A stretch of DNA of 64,000 nucleotides from Wolinella sp963540505 (GTDB taxonomy: Bacteria; Campylobacterota; Campylobacteria; Campylobacterales; Helicobacteraceae): NCBI GenBank assembly GCA_963540505.1, contig CAUTMV010000005.1, positions 1 to 64,000 on the forward strand, given 5' to 3'. How positions within the stretch are numbered: position 1 is the stretch's first letter; each line of letters opens with the position of its first letter. Positions 34,172-42,529 of this stretch are shown here, piece by piece. The position numbers and the translations under genes were made by a program. The notes beneath the pieces are model-generated. The model made no database searches and was not told where the DNA came from. It was given only the letters and a program-made list of their open reading frames with translations.

Positions 34172-34828
34172 TCACGATTCCTCGCCTTGTGCGTTTTTGC
34201 GGCGATTTTTTGGAGTGCAATCCATCTTCTCTGCGATAAGCTCTTTAGATTGCTCCAAGGTTAGATTATGGAGGTAGAAAGGGTCGTGTGCGATGAGGGT
34301 GATGGTCGAGAAGGGCTTGGGAATCGCGAACTTATCCCAGCTTCTCAGTCGCCATGCGTTTTCAAAAACCGCCTCAAAAACGATAATCGGTGCGTCTGTT
34401 TTTTGCGCTAGGAGCACGATCCCATCGGCGATTGAATGATACGGACCGCGCGGACCATCAGGGGTAATCGCCACATCTGTGCCGTTTTGAAGCTCCCTAA
34501 TTGCGTTTAAAAGCACGCGTTTTGCGCCTCTGGTGCTGCTTCCGCGGATTGTTTTAAAGCCAAAAAAGCCGATGAGCCGCGCGATAATTTCGCCATCAAA
34601 GTGGTCGCTAATCATCACGGAGATGTTGGGAATCGCTCGTATTTTACGATACAAAAAGGGCTGCATAAGCAGTTCGCCATGCCAAAAGGCGATCAAGATT
34701 GCGCGATTCTTCGGGAGTTTTTCGCTGATGACGTATCGTCTTTTACAGCTCCACGCAAGCAGGTGGGTAATGAGGAATCCAAGCGCGGGCGCAAGCCACA
34801 GTAGCGCGATTTGCTTAAGTTTTTTCAC
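34172..34828 (-). CDS. DUF374/LPLAT-like acyltransferase
   Basis: A 218-residue protein of the DUF374 family, related to lysophospholipid and lipid A acyltransferases. One N-terminal membrane helix is followed by LIAFWHGELLMQPF (the H of an HxxxxD/E-like site), GSSTRGAKRVL, and TPDGPRGPYHSIADG, which form the typical active-site blocks. The start overlaps the miaB stop by 4 bases. Helicobacter pylori HP0270 has the same position. Acyl donor and acceptor unknown. Confidence 0.82.
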   Translation of the reverse strand: MKKLKQIALLWLAPALGFLITHLLAWSCKRRYVISEKLPKNRAILIAFWHGELLMQPFLYRKIRAIPNISVMISDHFDGEIIARLIGFFGFKTIRGSSTRGAKRVLLNAIRELQNGTDVAITPDGPRGPYHSIADGIVLLAQKTDAPIIVFEAVFENAWRLRSWDKFAIPKPFSTITLIAHDPFYLHNLTLEQSKELIAEKMDCTPKNRRKNAQGEES

Positions 34829-36135
34829 AGCGATTCCCCGATGAGAAATGCCCGATAAGCCTGCTTGATTTTGACTTTTGTGATGTGAGCGATGAGATTT
34901 GGGGCGGATTCTTCGCTTTTTAGACGCACGATTTTGCCCGTGTCCGTGCGCCCCTCATATTCGCCCGATTCCCCTCTGTGCGATTCCCATAAAACCTCAT
35001 GAACGCGCCCGATTTCAGCTCTGTTTAGTTCCTCGATAACCTCCTTGTGCCGTTTTTGTAGTCGCGCCAGACGCTCGCTCGCGATCTCTTCATCGACGAG
35101 ATTCCCCCAAGAAGCGGCTTCTGTATGCGGACGAGGCGAATAGACAAAACTATACAGGGTCTCAAATCTGACTGCTTCTAAAACCTTCATCGTCTCCAAA
35201 AAATCCTCTTCTCCCTCCCCCGGGAATCCGACGATAATATCCGTCCCAATGCTCGTCTGTGGGGCTAGTTCCCGCAGTTTTTGCACACGGTCTAAAAACC
35301 ACTCCTGTGTATATCCACGCCGCATGAGCTTCAAAATCCTTGATGAGCCGCTTTGTAGGGGCATGTGAATGCTTTTGCAAACCTTAGGATTCCCTGCGAA
35401 CTCCTCTAAAAAGCGATCGTCCATGTGGAGCGGGTGGGGCGAAGTGAAGCGCAGACGCTCGATTCCCGCGATGTTGCTTAATTGCCTGAGCAGGTCGCTA
35501 AAGGTAATTTTTGCATGATTTGATGAGAATCGCCTCCCGTAATGATTGACATTTTGCCCAAGGAGCAAAATCTCTTTTACCCCCTTATTTGCGAGCTTTT
35601 CTGCTTCGCGTAAAATCAGATCGCTAGGGATGGAGATCTCCTCCCCGCGGGTGTGCGGGACGATACAGTAGGCGCATTTTTTATCACAGCCAATGGAGAT
35701 GTTAATCATCGCTTTAACACCGCTCTGATTCCCAGTAGCAAAGACATACGAGCTGTCATCGTAGTCCGTGGCGACCTCGACCGCGCCCTCTTGGTGAATG
35801 ACGCGAGAGATTTTTGAGACATTGCGCGCACCCAGCACAAAGCTAACTGCGGGGGATTTTTTTAAAATCTCGCCCCCGAGATGGCTCGCAGTGCAGCCAC
35901 AAACCCCGATTTTCGCGCCGTGTTTTTTATGTTTGCTAAACTGCCCGATTTCAGAAAATAGCTTGCGCTCGGGCTTCTCTCGCACGCTGCATGTGTTAAT
36001 GAGAATCAGATCCGCCTCTTTTGGATTTTGTGTGAGTGTGTAGCCCTCTTTCTCCTCCAGTTCGGCGATGATGTGGTCGCTGTCGCGGACATTCATTGCG
36101 CAACCAAGCGTTTGGATAAAAAGCTTTTTACTCAC
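34825..36135 (-). CDS. miaB: tRNA methylthiotransferase MiaB
   Basis: Radical-SAM enzyme that makes ms2i6A37 in tRNA. From the preferred GTG at 36135 the protein begins VSKKLFIQTLGCAMN, matching MiaB starts; a TTG at 36159 would add 8 foreign residues. Cluster Cys are C12, C49 and one in VCGC for the auxiliary cluster, and C150-x3-C154-x2-C157 in CDKKCAYCIVPHTRG for the radical-SAM cluster. A TRAM domain ends the protein. The small nuclease-like gene lies upstream on the same strand. Confidence 0.95.
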   Translation of the reverse strand: MSKKLFIQTLGCAMNVRDSDHIIAELEEKEGYTLTQNPKEADLILINTCSVREKPERKLFSEIGQFSKHKKHGAKIGVCGCTASHLGGEILKKSPAVSFVLGARNVSKISRVIHQEGAVEVATDYDDSSYVFATGNQSGVKAMINISIGCDKKCAYCIVPHTRGEEISIPSDLILREAEKLANKGVKEILLLGQNVNHYGRRFSSNHAKITFSDLLRQLSNIAGIERLRFTSPHPLHMDDRFLEEFAGNPKVCKSIHMPLQSGSSRILKLMRRGYTQEWFLDRVQKLRELAPQTSIGTDIIVGFPGEGEEDFLETMKVLEAVRFETLYSFVYSPRPHTEAASWGNLVDEEIASERLARLQKRHKEVIEELNRAEIGRVHEVLWESHRGESGEYEGRTDTGKIVRLKSEESAPNLIAHITKVKIKQAYRAFLIGESL

Positions 36136-36198
36136 AAAATTGCCTCGACAAACGCTCAAAACAGCCCAAAAAGGTGCAAATCACGCAAGTGTGATCCA

Positions 36199-36441
36199 TT
36201 AAATTATATGCACCTCATACATATAATCTCCTTCATCAAGCCCATAGCGAATCTCGCGAAAATAGACGCTCTTTCCGCTTTTTTCAAAGTGGTCGATGAG
36301 CCCCATCATGTCTTTATGCGAATTTTCCTTGTCGAAGTAAAATATTTTTTGCCCTTTGCTCTCTAATCGCTCTTTAAGTTTTTCTACGGAGATTTTTGTG
36401 CCTTTCCCCTCGATTTCCGTGCGTGCTAATTTAATATCCAT
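36199..36441 (-). CDS. HP0268-like small nuclease-fold protein
   Basis: An 80-residue protein beginning MDIKLARTEIEGKGTK and containing KIFYFDKENSHKDMMGLIDH. Length, sequence character and position just upstream of miaB match Helicobacter pylori HP0268, reported as a small Smr-like nuclease with nicking and RNase activity. AGAGGAAAG precedes the ATG by about 10 bases. The activity here is inferred from that relative only. Confidence 0.75.
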   Translation of the reverse strand: MDIKLARTEIEGKGTKISVEKLKERLESKGQKIFYFDKENSHKDMMGLIDHFEKSGKSVYFREIRYGLDEGDYMYEVHII

Positions 36442-36506
36442 AACGTCTCGCTTTCCTCTATCAAAAATGTCTCGATTCTATCTATGCTTGGCTTAAATTC
36501 CTGCAT
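36426..36506 (-). CDS. Possible 26-aa small ORF overlapping the HP0268-like gene
   Basis: From ATG 36506 an ORF reads MQEFKPSIDRIETFLIEESE and then six more residues, ending at a TAG inside the next gene, with a 16-base overlap. The frame stays open further upstream without an obvious start. The residues look like an amphipathic helix. Translation could couple to the downstream gene, but the ribosome site is weak. It may be chance. Confidence 0.25.
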   Translation of the reverse strand: MQEFKPSIDRIETFLIEESETLWILN

Positions 36507-36554
36507 TTTGGCTCTCAAGGCGTCATCAATAAGCGTCTGCTTAGTAAAAACACT

Positions 36555-36560
36555 ATATAA
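36555..36560 (+). promoter_or_regulatory. Candidate -10 box for nusA
   Basis: TATAAT lies 46 bases before the nusA start. It is bracketed by ACACTATATA and an imperfect complement near 36584-36596 (TATATTTAGTGT), which could form an operator or leader hairpin, for example for autoregulation. Confidence 0.45.
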
Positions 36561-36605
36561 TCCAATGCATTTTTTGATACTATATTTAGTGTAAGGGATT
36601 GTGAA

Positions 36606-37733
36606 TTGGAAAAAATATTAGACATTATCGAGCTCATTGCTTATGAGAAAGGTCTCAATATTGATAGCGTTGAGAGTGCCGTGAAAGAGGCTATTATCAT
36701 CACCGCAAAGAAGAGCCTGGATGAGCATATCAATTATGATGTTGAGATTGATAAAAAAAATAAAACATTAAAATTGTATCAAAAAATTTTAGTATGCGCC
36801 GCAGATGATGAGCGTCTCTCTGAAGATCGCGATAATTATCTTTCGGTGATTGAGGCGAAGAAGGTTGATCCGGGCGTGGAGATCGGCGATGAGTTGCGCT
36901 ATGAGCTTAGTCTTGAGAATATGAGCCGAAGTGCCGTAAACACACTTTATAAAGAGCTTGAGTTCCATATCCAGCGACTCATCGAGACGCAACTTTTTGA
37001 TAAATATCGCTCGCAAGTGGGGAAAATCGTCTCGGGAAATGTCGTGAGAATCGATGATGAGGGGAATACTTTTGTCGAGATTGATGAGATTCGCGCCATT
37101 TTACCGAAGAAAAATCGCATAAAAGGCGAGAGTTTTAAGGTGGGGAGCGTTGCGGGGGCGATTTTGCGTCATGTCTCAATCGATCGCAAAAATGGCATTC
37201 AAATCGAGCTCTCACGCACGACACCCAAGCTTTTAGAGGAGCTTTTGCGCCTTGAAGTGCCCGAGATTAAAGACGGCGATGTGGTGATTGAGCGGTGCGC
37301 GAGGATTCCCGGTGAGCGCGCTAAGGTCGCCATTAGCTCCACGAGTGCGAAGATTGATGCGGTGGGTGCGACGGTCGGAGTGAAAGGCGTGCGGATTAAT
37401 GCGGTGGGTAGGGAGCTTAAGAATGAGAATATCGACTGTATCGAATATTCGCCGATTCCCGAGATGTTTATCGCCCGCGCACTCTCGCCCGCACTCATCT
37501 CAAGTGTGAAGATTGAGGGCGAGAATCGCGCCCTTGTCACACTTCCAAGCGATCAAAAGCCCAAAGCCATCGGCAAAAACGGAGTGAATATCCGCCTTGC
37601 TTCCATGCTCACGGGCTTTGAGATTGAGCTTGTTGAGCAAGACGGGCTTTTTGGCAATGCGCCTTTAAGCACTACCGCGGAAACACAGGAGAAGACGGAT
37701 ATTAGCTCGCTCGCTTCGCTCTTTAAAGAGTGA
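36606..37733 (+). CDS. nusA: Transcription termination/antitermination factor NusA
   Basis: RNA polymerase-associated factor for pausing, termination and antitermination. The 375 residues have the N-terminal RNAP-binding domain, an S1 domain (VGKIVSGNVVRIDDEGNTFV) and two KH domains (VGATVGVKGVRINAVGREL, and KAIGKNGVNIRLASMLTGFE). The C-terminal acidic repeats of E. coli NusA are absent, as usual in this phylum. The start is TTG at 36606 with AAGGGA 7 bases upstream. Confidence 0.95.
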   Translation: MEKILDIIELIAYEKGLNIDSVESAVKEAIIITAKKSLDEHINYDVEIDKKNKTLKLYQKILVCAADDERLSEDRDNYLSVIEAKKVDPGVEIGDELRYELSLENMSRSAVNTLYKELEFHIQRLIETQLFDKYRSQVGKIVSGNVVRIDDEGNTFVEIDEIRAILPKKNRIKGESFKVGSVAGAILRHVSIDRKNGIQIELSRTTPKLLEELLRLEVPEIKDGDVVIERCARIPGERAKVAISSTSAKIDAVGATVGVKGVRINAVGRELKNENIDCIEYSPIPEMFIARALSPALISSVKIEGENRALVTLPSDQKPKAIGKNGVNIRLASMLTGFEIELVEQDGLFGNAPLSTTAETQEKTDISSLASLFKE

Positions 37734-37837
37734 GTTTAATCGAGGCAGGCACGTAAAAAGATTGCGCGATAAAGCGCGGAGTGTCTGTAAGTTTGCTAGA
37801 GACAAATTTGTTTTGTATCCGAGCAAAATAGGGCGCG

Positions 37838-37857
37838 CGATTCCTGCGCGGGAATCG
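37838..37857. terminator. GGAATC inverted-pair hairpin after nusA
   Basis: CGATTCC (37838-37844) and GGAATCG (37851-37857) form a perfect 7-base stem around TGCGCG. It lies in the 238-base gap between convergent nusA and the cytochrome gene, a position expected for a terminator. The rest of that gap holds another such hairpin and no convincing gene. Confidence 0.5.
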
Positions 37858-37925
37858 GCAAGAATCGACGCTGCGAAAGATGAGAGAGGATTACGCAAAA
37901 GTAGCGTAAAAACAAGGGGTATGCA

Positions 37926-37950
37926 CGGGAATCCGGAGTTCAGATTCCCG
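37926..37950. terminator. Second GGAATC inverted-pair hairpin in the same gap
   Basis: CGGGAATC (37926-37933) and GATTCCCG (37943-37950) form a perfect 8-base stem with a 9-base loop, 22 bases before the end of the convergent cytochrome c gene. It would terminate that gene's transcript or the nusA transcript. Confidence 0.5.
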
Positions 37951-37971
37951 CACTGCTTTGTATTAGCTTCA

Positions 37972-38502
37972 TTACTCCTTCATGATTCCGTCTTTTGCGA
38001 AAGCTTGTAGGAATCGGAGCAGTCGATCTCGCTCCTCATCATTAATTTTTGCAAAAGTTTGCATCGCGAGCAGATAGGCTGCCCATTCGCTCATCAGGTG
38101 CTCTTTTGGCTTATGCGCCGCATGGCAGGAGCTGCACGTATCATAATACATAAGCTCAACCTCCTCCCATGCGCCATTCCCATCATCGCTAAGCTTTTTG
38201 GAGCTAATGAGGAACTCCGCTTTTGGAGTAGCCTTTTTGTTGTGTAGCTTATAGAAGACCACGAGTGGCTCTTTTTTTAGAGCCACTGTATGATCGTCCC
38301 CCTCGATGATCTCGCCACTAATGGAAATGAGCGTCATTTCGCCCATATCTTTTATGACGGTGATGGGTGTCCCCTCATAGATCTCGCCCACGACCTGCTT
38401 AGTGTCCTTGTCAAGGAGGTCTGCTTTAATGTCATTCACAAAGAGATTCTCGCCCAAGACAAAGCCACTTGTTAGCGTAATCCACAGCAACACCCTCATC
38501 AT
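37972..38502 (-). CDS. Periplasmic monohaem cytochrome c, electron donor partner of TorA-like enzyme
   Basis: Exported 176-residue c-type cytochrome. After the signal peptide (MMRVLLWITLTSGFVLG) comes a domain of about 100 residues resembling the C-terminal part of TorC. The single haem site C123-SS-C126-H127 follows, and Met in HLMSEWAAYLLAMQ may be the sixth ligand. It begins 5 bases after the stop of the molybdoenzyme gene, with AAAGGAG before the ATG. Campylobacter jejuni has the same pair (Cj0265c/Cj0264c), where it delivers electrons for TMAO/DMSO reduction. Its own reading frame is intact even though its partner is broken. Confidence 0.85.
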   Translation of the reverse strand: MMRVLLWITLTSGFVLGENLFVNDIKADLLDKDTKQVVGEIYEGTPITVIKDMGEMTLISISGEIIEGDDHTVALKKEPLVVFYKLHNKKATPKAEFLISSKKLSDDGNGAWEEVELMYYDTCSSCHAAHKPKEHLMSEWAAYLLAMQTFAKINDEERDRLLRFLQAFAKDGIMKE

Positions 38503-38504
38503 CT

Positions 38505-40885
38505 CTATGCTCCTTTAATCTTTGGTGCTTTAATACCCTTGTAAGGGGCTACATCAACCTTTTTAATCGCAGCAAGGCACGTATTTACCGAAGTCGCTTG
38601 CGCCATTTTTGATATAGGTCGCGCGCTAGTTAGGATATTAATGTGCCCTGCGTTGCATCGAGGTTGTGCGTCGTTAGTATTCTCGGGATCATACCATGCC
38701 CCCTCTTCGACGCTAATCACGCCTCGCATGATCTCATTGCTCACGATCGCCTCGCACAAAATCGCGCCTCTGTCGTTGTATATCTCGACTGTATCGCCAT
38801 TTTTAATGCCATAGGTTTTCGCATCTTCATCGTTAATGAGGACGGGCTCTCGGTTAGCAATTTTGTAGGAATCGCGCACTCCCGAGTTATCCAGCTGAGA
38901 GTGGATTCTTAGCTTTGGATGTGGGCTTAGGACGTGGAGCGGATATTTTTTTGTCATTTTTGTATCTCCGAGCCATTCCGCAGGAGTGAACCACATCGGG
39001 TGCCCCTTGAAATCATCAAGCCCAAATGAGGCAAATTTTTCAGAGAAGATTTGGATTTTTCCACTCTCGGTTGCGAGCTTGTTTTTGATCGGATCGGCTC
39101 TGAAATCTGCGTGGCGGACGAATTTATGCGCCTCTTTGCTTGGTTCAAAATAGATATAGCCTTTCTCCCAAAACTCCTCAAAGCTCATCACATTGGGGCA
39201 GTCGCTCTTCTCATAAAGTCCCTTGATTAGCTCCATTTGCCCTTTGCCTTGCGTGAATCTCCTATATTCTTTTTCGCCGACCATTTTTGCCATTTCTGCG
39301 AAGATGTCATAGTCATTTTTTGCCTCATAGAGGGGCTCAATGACCTTTCTCATCGCATAGACATAATCTTGCGAATATGATCCGCCATAGCTAATATCAT
39401 CTCTCTCAAGCGGAGTAGTTGCAGGCAGCACGATGTCTGCCATTTTTGCCATAGGAGTCCACCATGGCTCATGGACGATGACGGTATCAAGCGTGCGGAG
39501 CGCCTTAATTAGTTCGTTGGTATCAGGGTGATGTCCTAAGAGTGTCGCTCCGGTCATGTAGAGCACTTTTATATCAGGATAGGTCATCTCCGAGCCTTTA
39601 AACTTAATCTTCTTTCCGGGATTGAGGATTGCCTCGCTAATGCGGGAAGCAGGAATATTGACATCGACCTTGTTTTTTCCCTGCGCTAGACCGCCCGGAA
39701 GTGTCGCGCCGGAGAATGCCTGTGCGCCTCCGGAGTAGTGCGCGGAGAATCCGATTCCCCCACCGGGAAGTCCGATCTGACCGATCATGGAAGCGAGCAC
39801 AATTAACATCCAATCAGCTTGTTCGCCATATTGCGCCCTCTGCATTGCCCAGTTACCCGCGATGAAAGTGCGATTCCTAACAAACGTATCGGCAAGTCTC
39901 TTGATGACATCTTCGGGAATCCCTGAGATTTTTGCCGCCCACGCAGGAGTTTTTGCCACTTTATCTTCAGTTTTGCCCAAGAGATAAGGGAGGAATTTAT
40001 CAAAGCCATAGGTATATTTTTCGATAAATTTTTTGTCGTATTGCTTGCTTGTGTAAAGATAATGGCACATTCCAAGCATCATTGCTACGTCGGTATTTGG
40101 GCGGATTTTGATCCACTCTGCGTTGCAACGTTTTGCAATGGGCGTGTATTGCGGATCAATAGCGATGAACTTGATTTTGGATTTTGCGTATTGATCGAAA
40201 TAGGCGTTATCGCCACGATTTGCGATTTTGTAGTCGATTTGATTGCACTTAAAGAGATCCGTGCCCCACATCACATACACTTGGGTGTTATCAAGGATTA
40301 CCTCGTGGCTAGTCTGAAGCGAATAGACCTCCAAATCGCCCATGATAGTCGCATTGACTTTGCCCGCTGCGCCGTTACTGTATTCGCCATCTGTCCCTAC
40401 AGCTCCGCCGATGACGTTGTTAAAGAATCGACCTGCCAGAGCTCCGCAGTTATGCAGTAGTCCCGGGTGTCCCCAGCCACTGTAGCTTCCATTATAAACT
40501 TGCTCGGGTTTGACACTCTGAAGCTTTGTAAGCACGAGCTTTAGCGCCTCATCTCAGCTTACCCGCACGAACTCCTCTTTCCCGCGGAGCTCCCCCACAC
40601 CTTTCCCCGCTAGGAAACTCTTCCGCACGCAAGGATATTTGATACGAGTCTCCGAATAGATACGCTCAATCCACGCCTTATTCCCGGGGAATCGAGCGTC
40701 CTTATCTGAATCCCGCGCTCGGATTCCTACGATTTTCCCATTCTCGACGTCCGCATAGAATGCGCCTAAGTTTGAAGCATGCGGGATAGTTTGTTTATCC
40801 TTAACTTTTGCAAATAGCGGGTTTGCACCTAGAGCAAGCCCGTAGCAGCCGATGATTTCAGAAGCGTTCGTCTTGATAACGACAT
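38505..40885 (-). pseudogene. torA: TMAO/DMSO-type molybdopterin reductase, disrupted by frameshift and stop
   Basis: Periplasmic molybdoenzyme of the TorA/BisC/DMSO reductase family, orthologous in context to Campylobacter jejuni Cj0264c. The start is ATG 40885 with AAGGAGAG, giving a Tat signal MSLSRRTLLKSSAATG. In that frame a TAG follows at 40829-40831. The mature sequence (GLALGANPLFAK) continues one base out of frame, so one G appears lost from the run at 40839-40841. A second lesion is an in-frame TGA at 40554-40556, where the family motif RVSWDEAL has Trp. The remaining 676 residues are open and include GSYSGWGHPGLLH and the C-terminal LSPHPKLRIHSQLDN region. Two lesions imply a pseudogene unless they are sequencing errors. 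Confidence 0.88.
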
Positions 40886-41055
40886 GTTCTCTCCTTATGG
40901 TTTAGATTGTGTGAGATTTGGTTTGCTTGTCGCCTGAGCGACATAAAATAATAGCGATTCTCAACAATTAAAAACCTCCAAAAATTTTATTAATTTGTAA
41001 AATTTATACCCCATTAATGCGCCGTATTTCCTGCATTTGCGCCCCAAAATTAAGC

Positions 41056-41061
41056 TACAAT
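41056..41061 (+). promoter_or_regulatory. Candidate -10 box for first porin gene
   Basis: TACAAT lies 39 bases before the porin ATG, in the 214-base gap that also carries the promoter region for the divergent torA pseudogene. It is a weaker match than the TATAAT upstream of the second porin. Confidence 0.35.
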
Positions 41062-41099
41062 CCCACCTAATTATTTAGAAGCGCGAAAAGGAGCGAGGA

Positions 41100-42401
41100 A
41101 TGAGATTGACAAGGGCGAGTTTGGCGGTGGCATTTTCTCTGTGCGTTTTTGCGAATATAAGCTTTGCAATTTCCCTGCAGGAGGAGATTAAAGATGTGGA
41201 TATGGATATCTTCCTGCGTTACCGCTATACAGGAACTCGTATGAGGAATCAGGATTTTGGAGCGTCTCATCTGAAGAGGAATAGCACCGTTTCTTCTCAC
41301 GCATGGCGCGCGAATGCTGATTTTAAGAGCCCAAATCTTGAGGGAATCGAGCTGAATTTGGGGATCGTGTATAACAACTCAAGCATTCAAGCAGACAGAA
41401 GCAATGTGTATCCGAATGTGGGGCGGGGATTGGGTGCGGGCGAGGATAGTGCTTTTGGTGTTTCGACCTTTTTTGCGACGCTTCATCTAGAAGCGATGAG
41501 CACGGTGGTTCATCTCGGAAAAATGAGGCTGGATACGCCACTTAATGACACACTTGATGATCGTGGCACGGGAATCTACGCATTCAATAGCGATATACCG
41601 CACTGGACATTTAAAGGGGGCGCGTTTGATACATGGTCGCTTGATGATTTGGGTAAAGATTACAGCTCTTTTAATGCTCCAAGCGGGAACAATAGCATCA
41701 CTAACGAGCTTGCTACGGTGGGTGCACGGGCGGATTATGACAACTTCAGCGCGCAGTTGTGGTATTTTCGCGCGGGTGGTCTTATAGATCATGCGCTTTT
41801 TGCCGAGCTTGCGTATGAAAATGAGCTCTTTGCGCTAAAAGGACAGTCTGTCCTCTCATCTCTTGATAAAAAGGGCGAGTTGCTAAATGGCGTCCCAGCG
41901 GGAAATCTGCTCTATACGCTTGAGGCACAGGCGCGCATTGTGGATCAGAAAACAAAGCTAAAAGTGGGTTATATCGGATCAGGTGAAGAGGGCTATCGCG
42001 TTAGCCTTGATAATCAAGCAAGCTTTAATATGGGAGGGAAAATCTGGAATGATCATAGTATCGCTGAAGTGAATTATTCCATTTATGGGGCTTTCCCAAG
42101 AGCGCAAAATAGGCTCGATTCCCTGAAGCTTTCGGTGTTTTATGTCGGTGTGGATTATGAGGTGGAAGAGGGGCTATATGCGGGAATCGACTACGTCAGA
42201 GGCGAAAATAAAAAGGCTCTCTACTCCATTAATTTCCAAGAGATTACCCCGATGATTACGTATAAATACAACAAAAATGTTGATTTTCTCGCCTATTATG
42301 CGATGCTAAAAGCAGAGAATACGGGGCTTAAAAAAAGCTTGACTACCTACAAAGACGCTCATCAAAGTCGCCTCCGTTTCCAAGCGACGTATCATTTTTG
42401 A
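41100..42401 (+). CDS. Major outer-membrane porin, Campylobacter MOMP family (copy 1)
   Basis: Outer-membrane beta-barrel porin. After a signal peptide (LAVAFSLCVFANISFA) comes the MOMP-family start SLQEEIKDVDMDIFLRYRYT. Internal family blocks are GRGLGAGEDSAFGVSTFF, GKMRLDTPLNDTLDDRGTGI, and the end RLRFQATYHF, with terminal Phe as required for barrel assembly. The 433 residues match the neighbouring copy in layout and length. The two genes probably arose by tandem duplication followed by strong divergence of the loops. Confidence 0.9.
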   Translation: MRLTRASLAVAFSLCVFANISFAISLQEEIKDVDMDIFLRYRYTGTRMRNQDFGASHLKRNSTVSSHAWRANADFKSPNLEGIELNLGIVYNNSSIQADRSNVYPNVGRGLGAGEDSAFGVSTFFATLHLEAMSTVVHLGKMRLDTPLNDTLDDRGTGIYAFNSDIPHWTFKGGAFDTWSLDDLGKDYSSFNAPSGNNSITNELATVGARADYDNFSAQLWYFRAGGLIDHALFAELAYENELFALKGQSVLSSLDKKGELLNGVPAGNLLYTLEAQARIVDQKTKLKVGYIGSGEEGYRVSLDNQASFNMGGKIWNDHSIAEVNYSIYGAFPRAQNRLDSLKLSVFYVGVDYEVEEGLYAGIDYVRGENKKALYSINFQEITPMITYKYNKNVDFLAYYAMLKAENTGLKKSLTTYKDAHQSRLRFQATYHF

Positions 42402-42479
42402 TGAGCTCGCTTACCTGTGGGGAATCGTGCGCAAAATACCCGATGTGAGTGAATGTTTTAGGGCTTTGGAAACTTTTAT

Positions 42480-42485
42480 TATAAT
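42480..42485 (+). promoter_or_regulatory. Candidate -10 box for second porin gene
   Basis: TATAAT lies 45 bases before the ATG and is preceded by the T-rich run ACTTTTAT, a good phylum-type sigma-70 promoter. A strong promoter fits an abundant porin. Confidence 0.55.
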
Positions 42486-42529
42486 ACTCGCTTCCTTCGT
42501 GGAGCGAATTAGCACAAAAAGGAGCACAG

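Noticed and set aside
37762..38010. 82-residue plus-strand ORF between nusA and the cytochrome gene
   Set aside because: It runs through two GGAATC hairpins and into the antisense of the cytochrome gene. It has no ribosome site or recognisable domain.
40554..40556. Selenocysteine codon in the TorA-like gene
   Set aside because: The position corresponds to a conserved Trp in RVSWDEAL, not to the metal-ligand residue, and a separate frameshift is present upstream.
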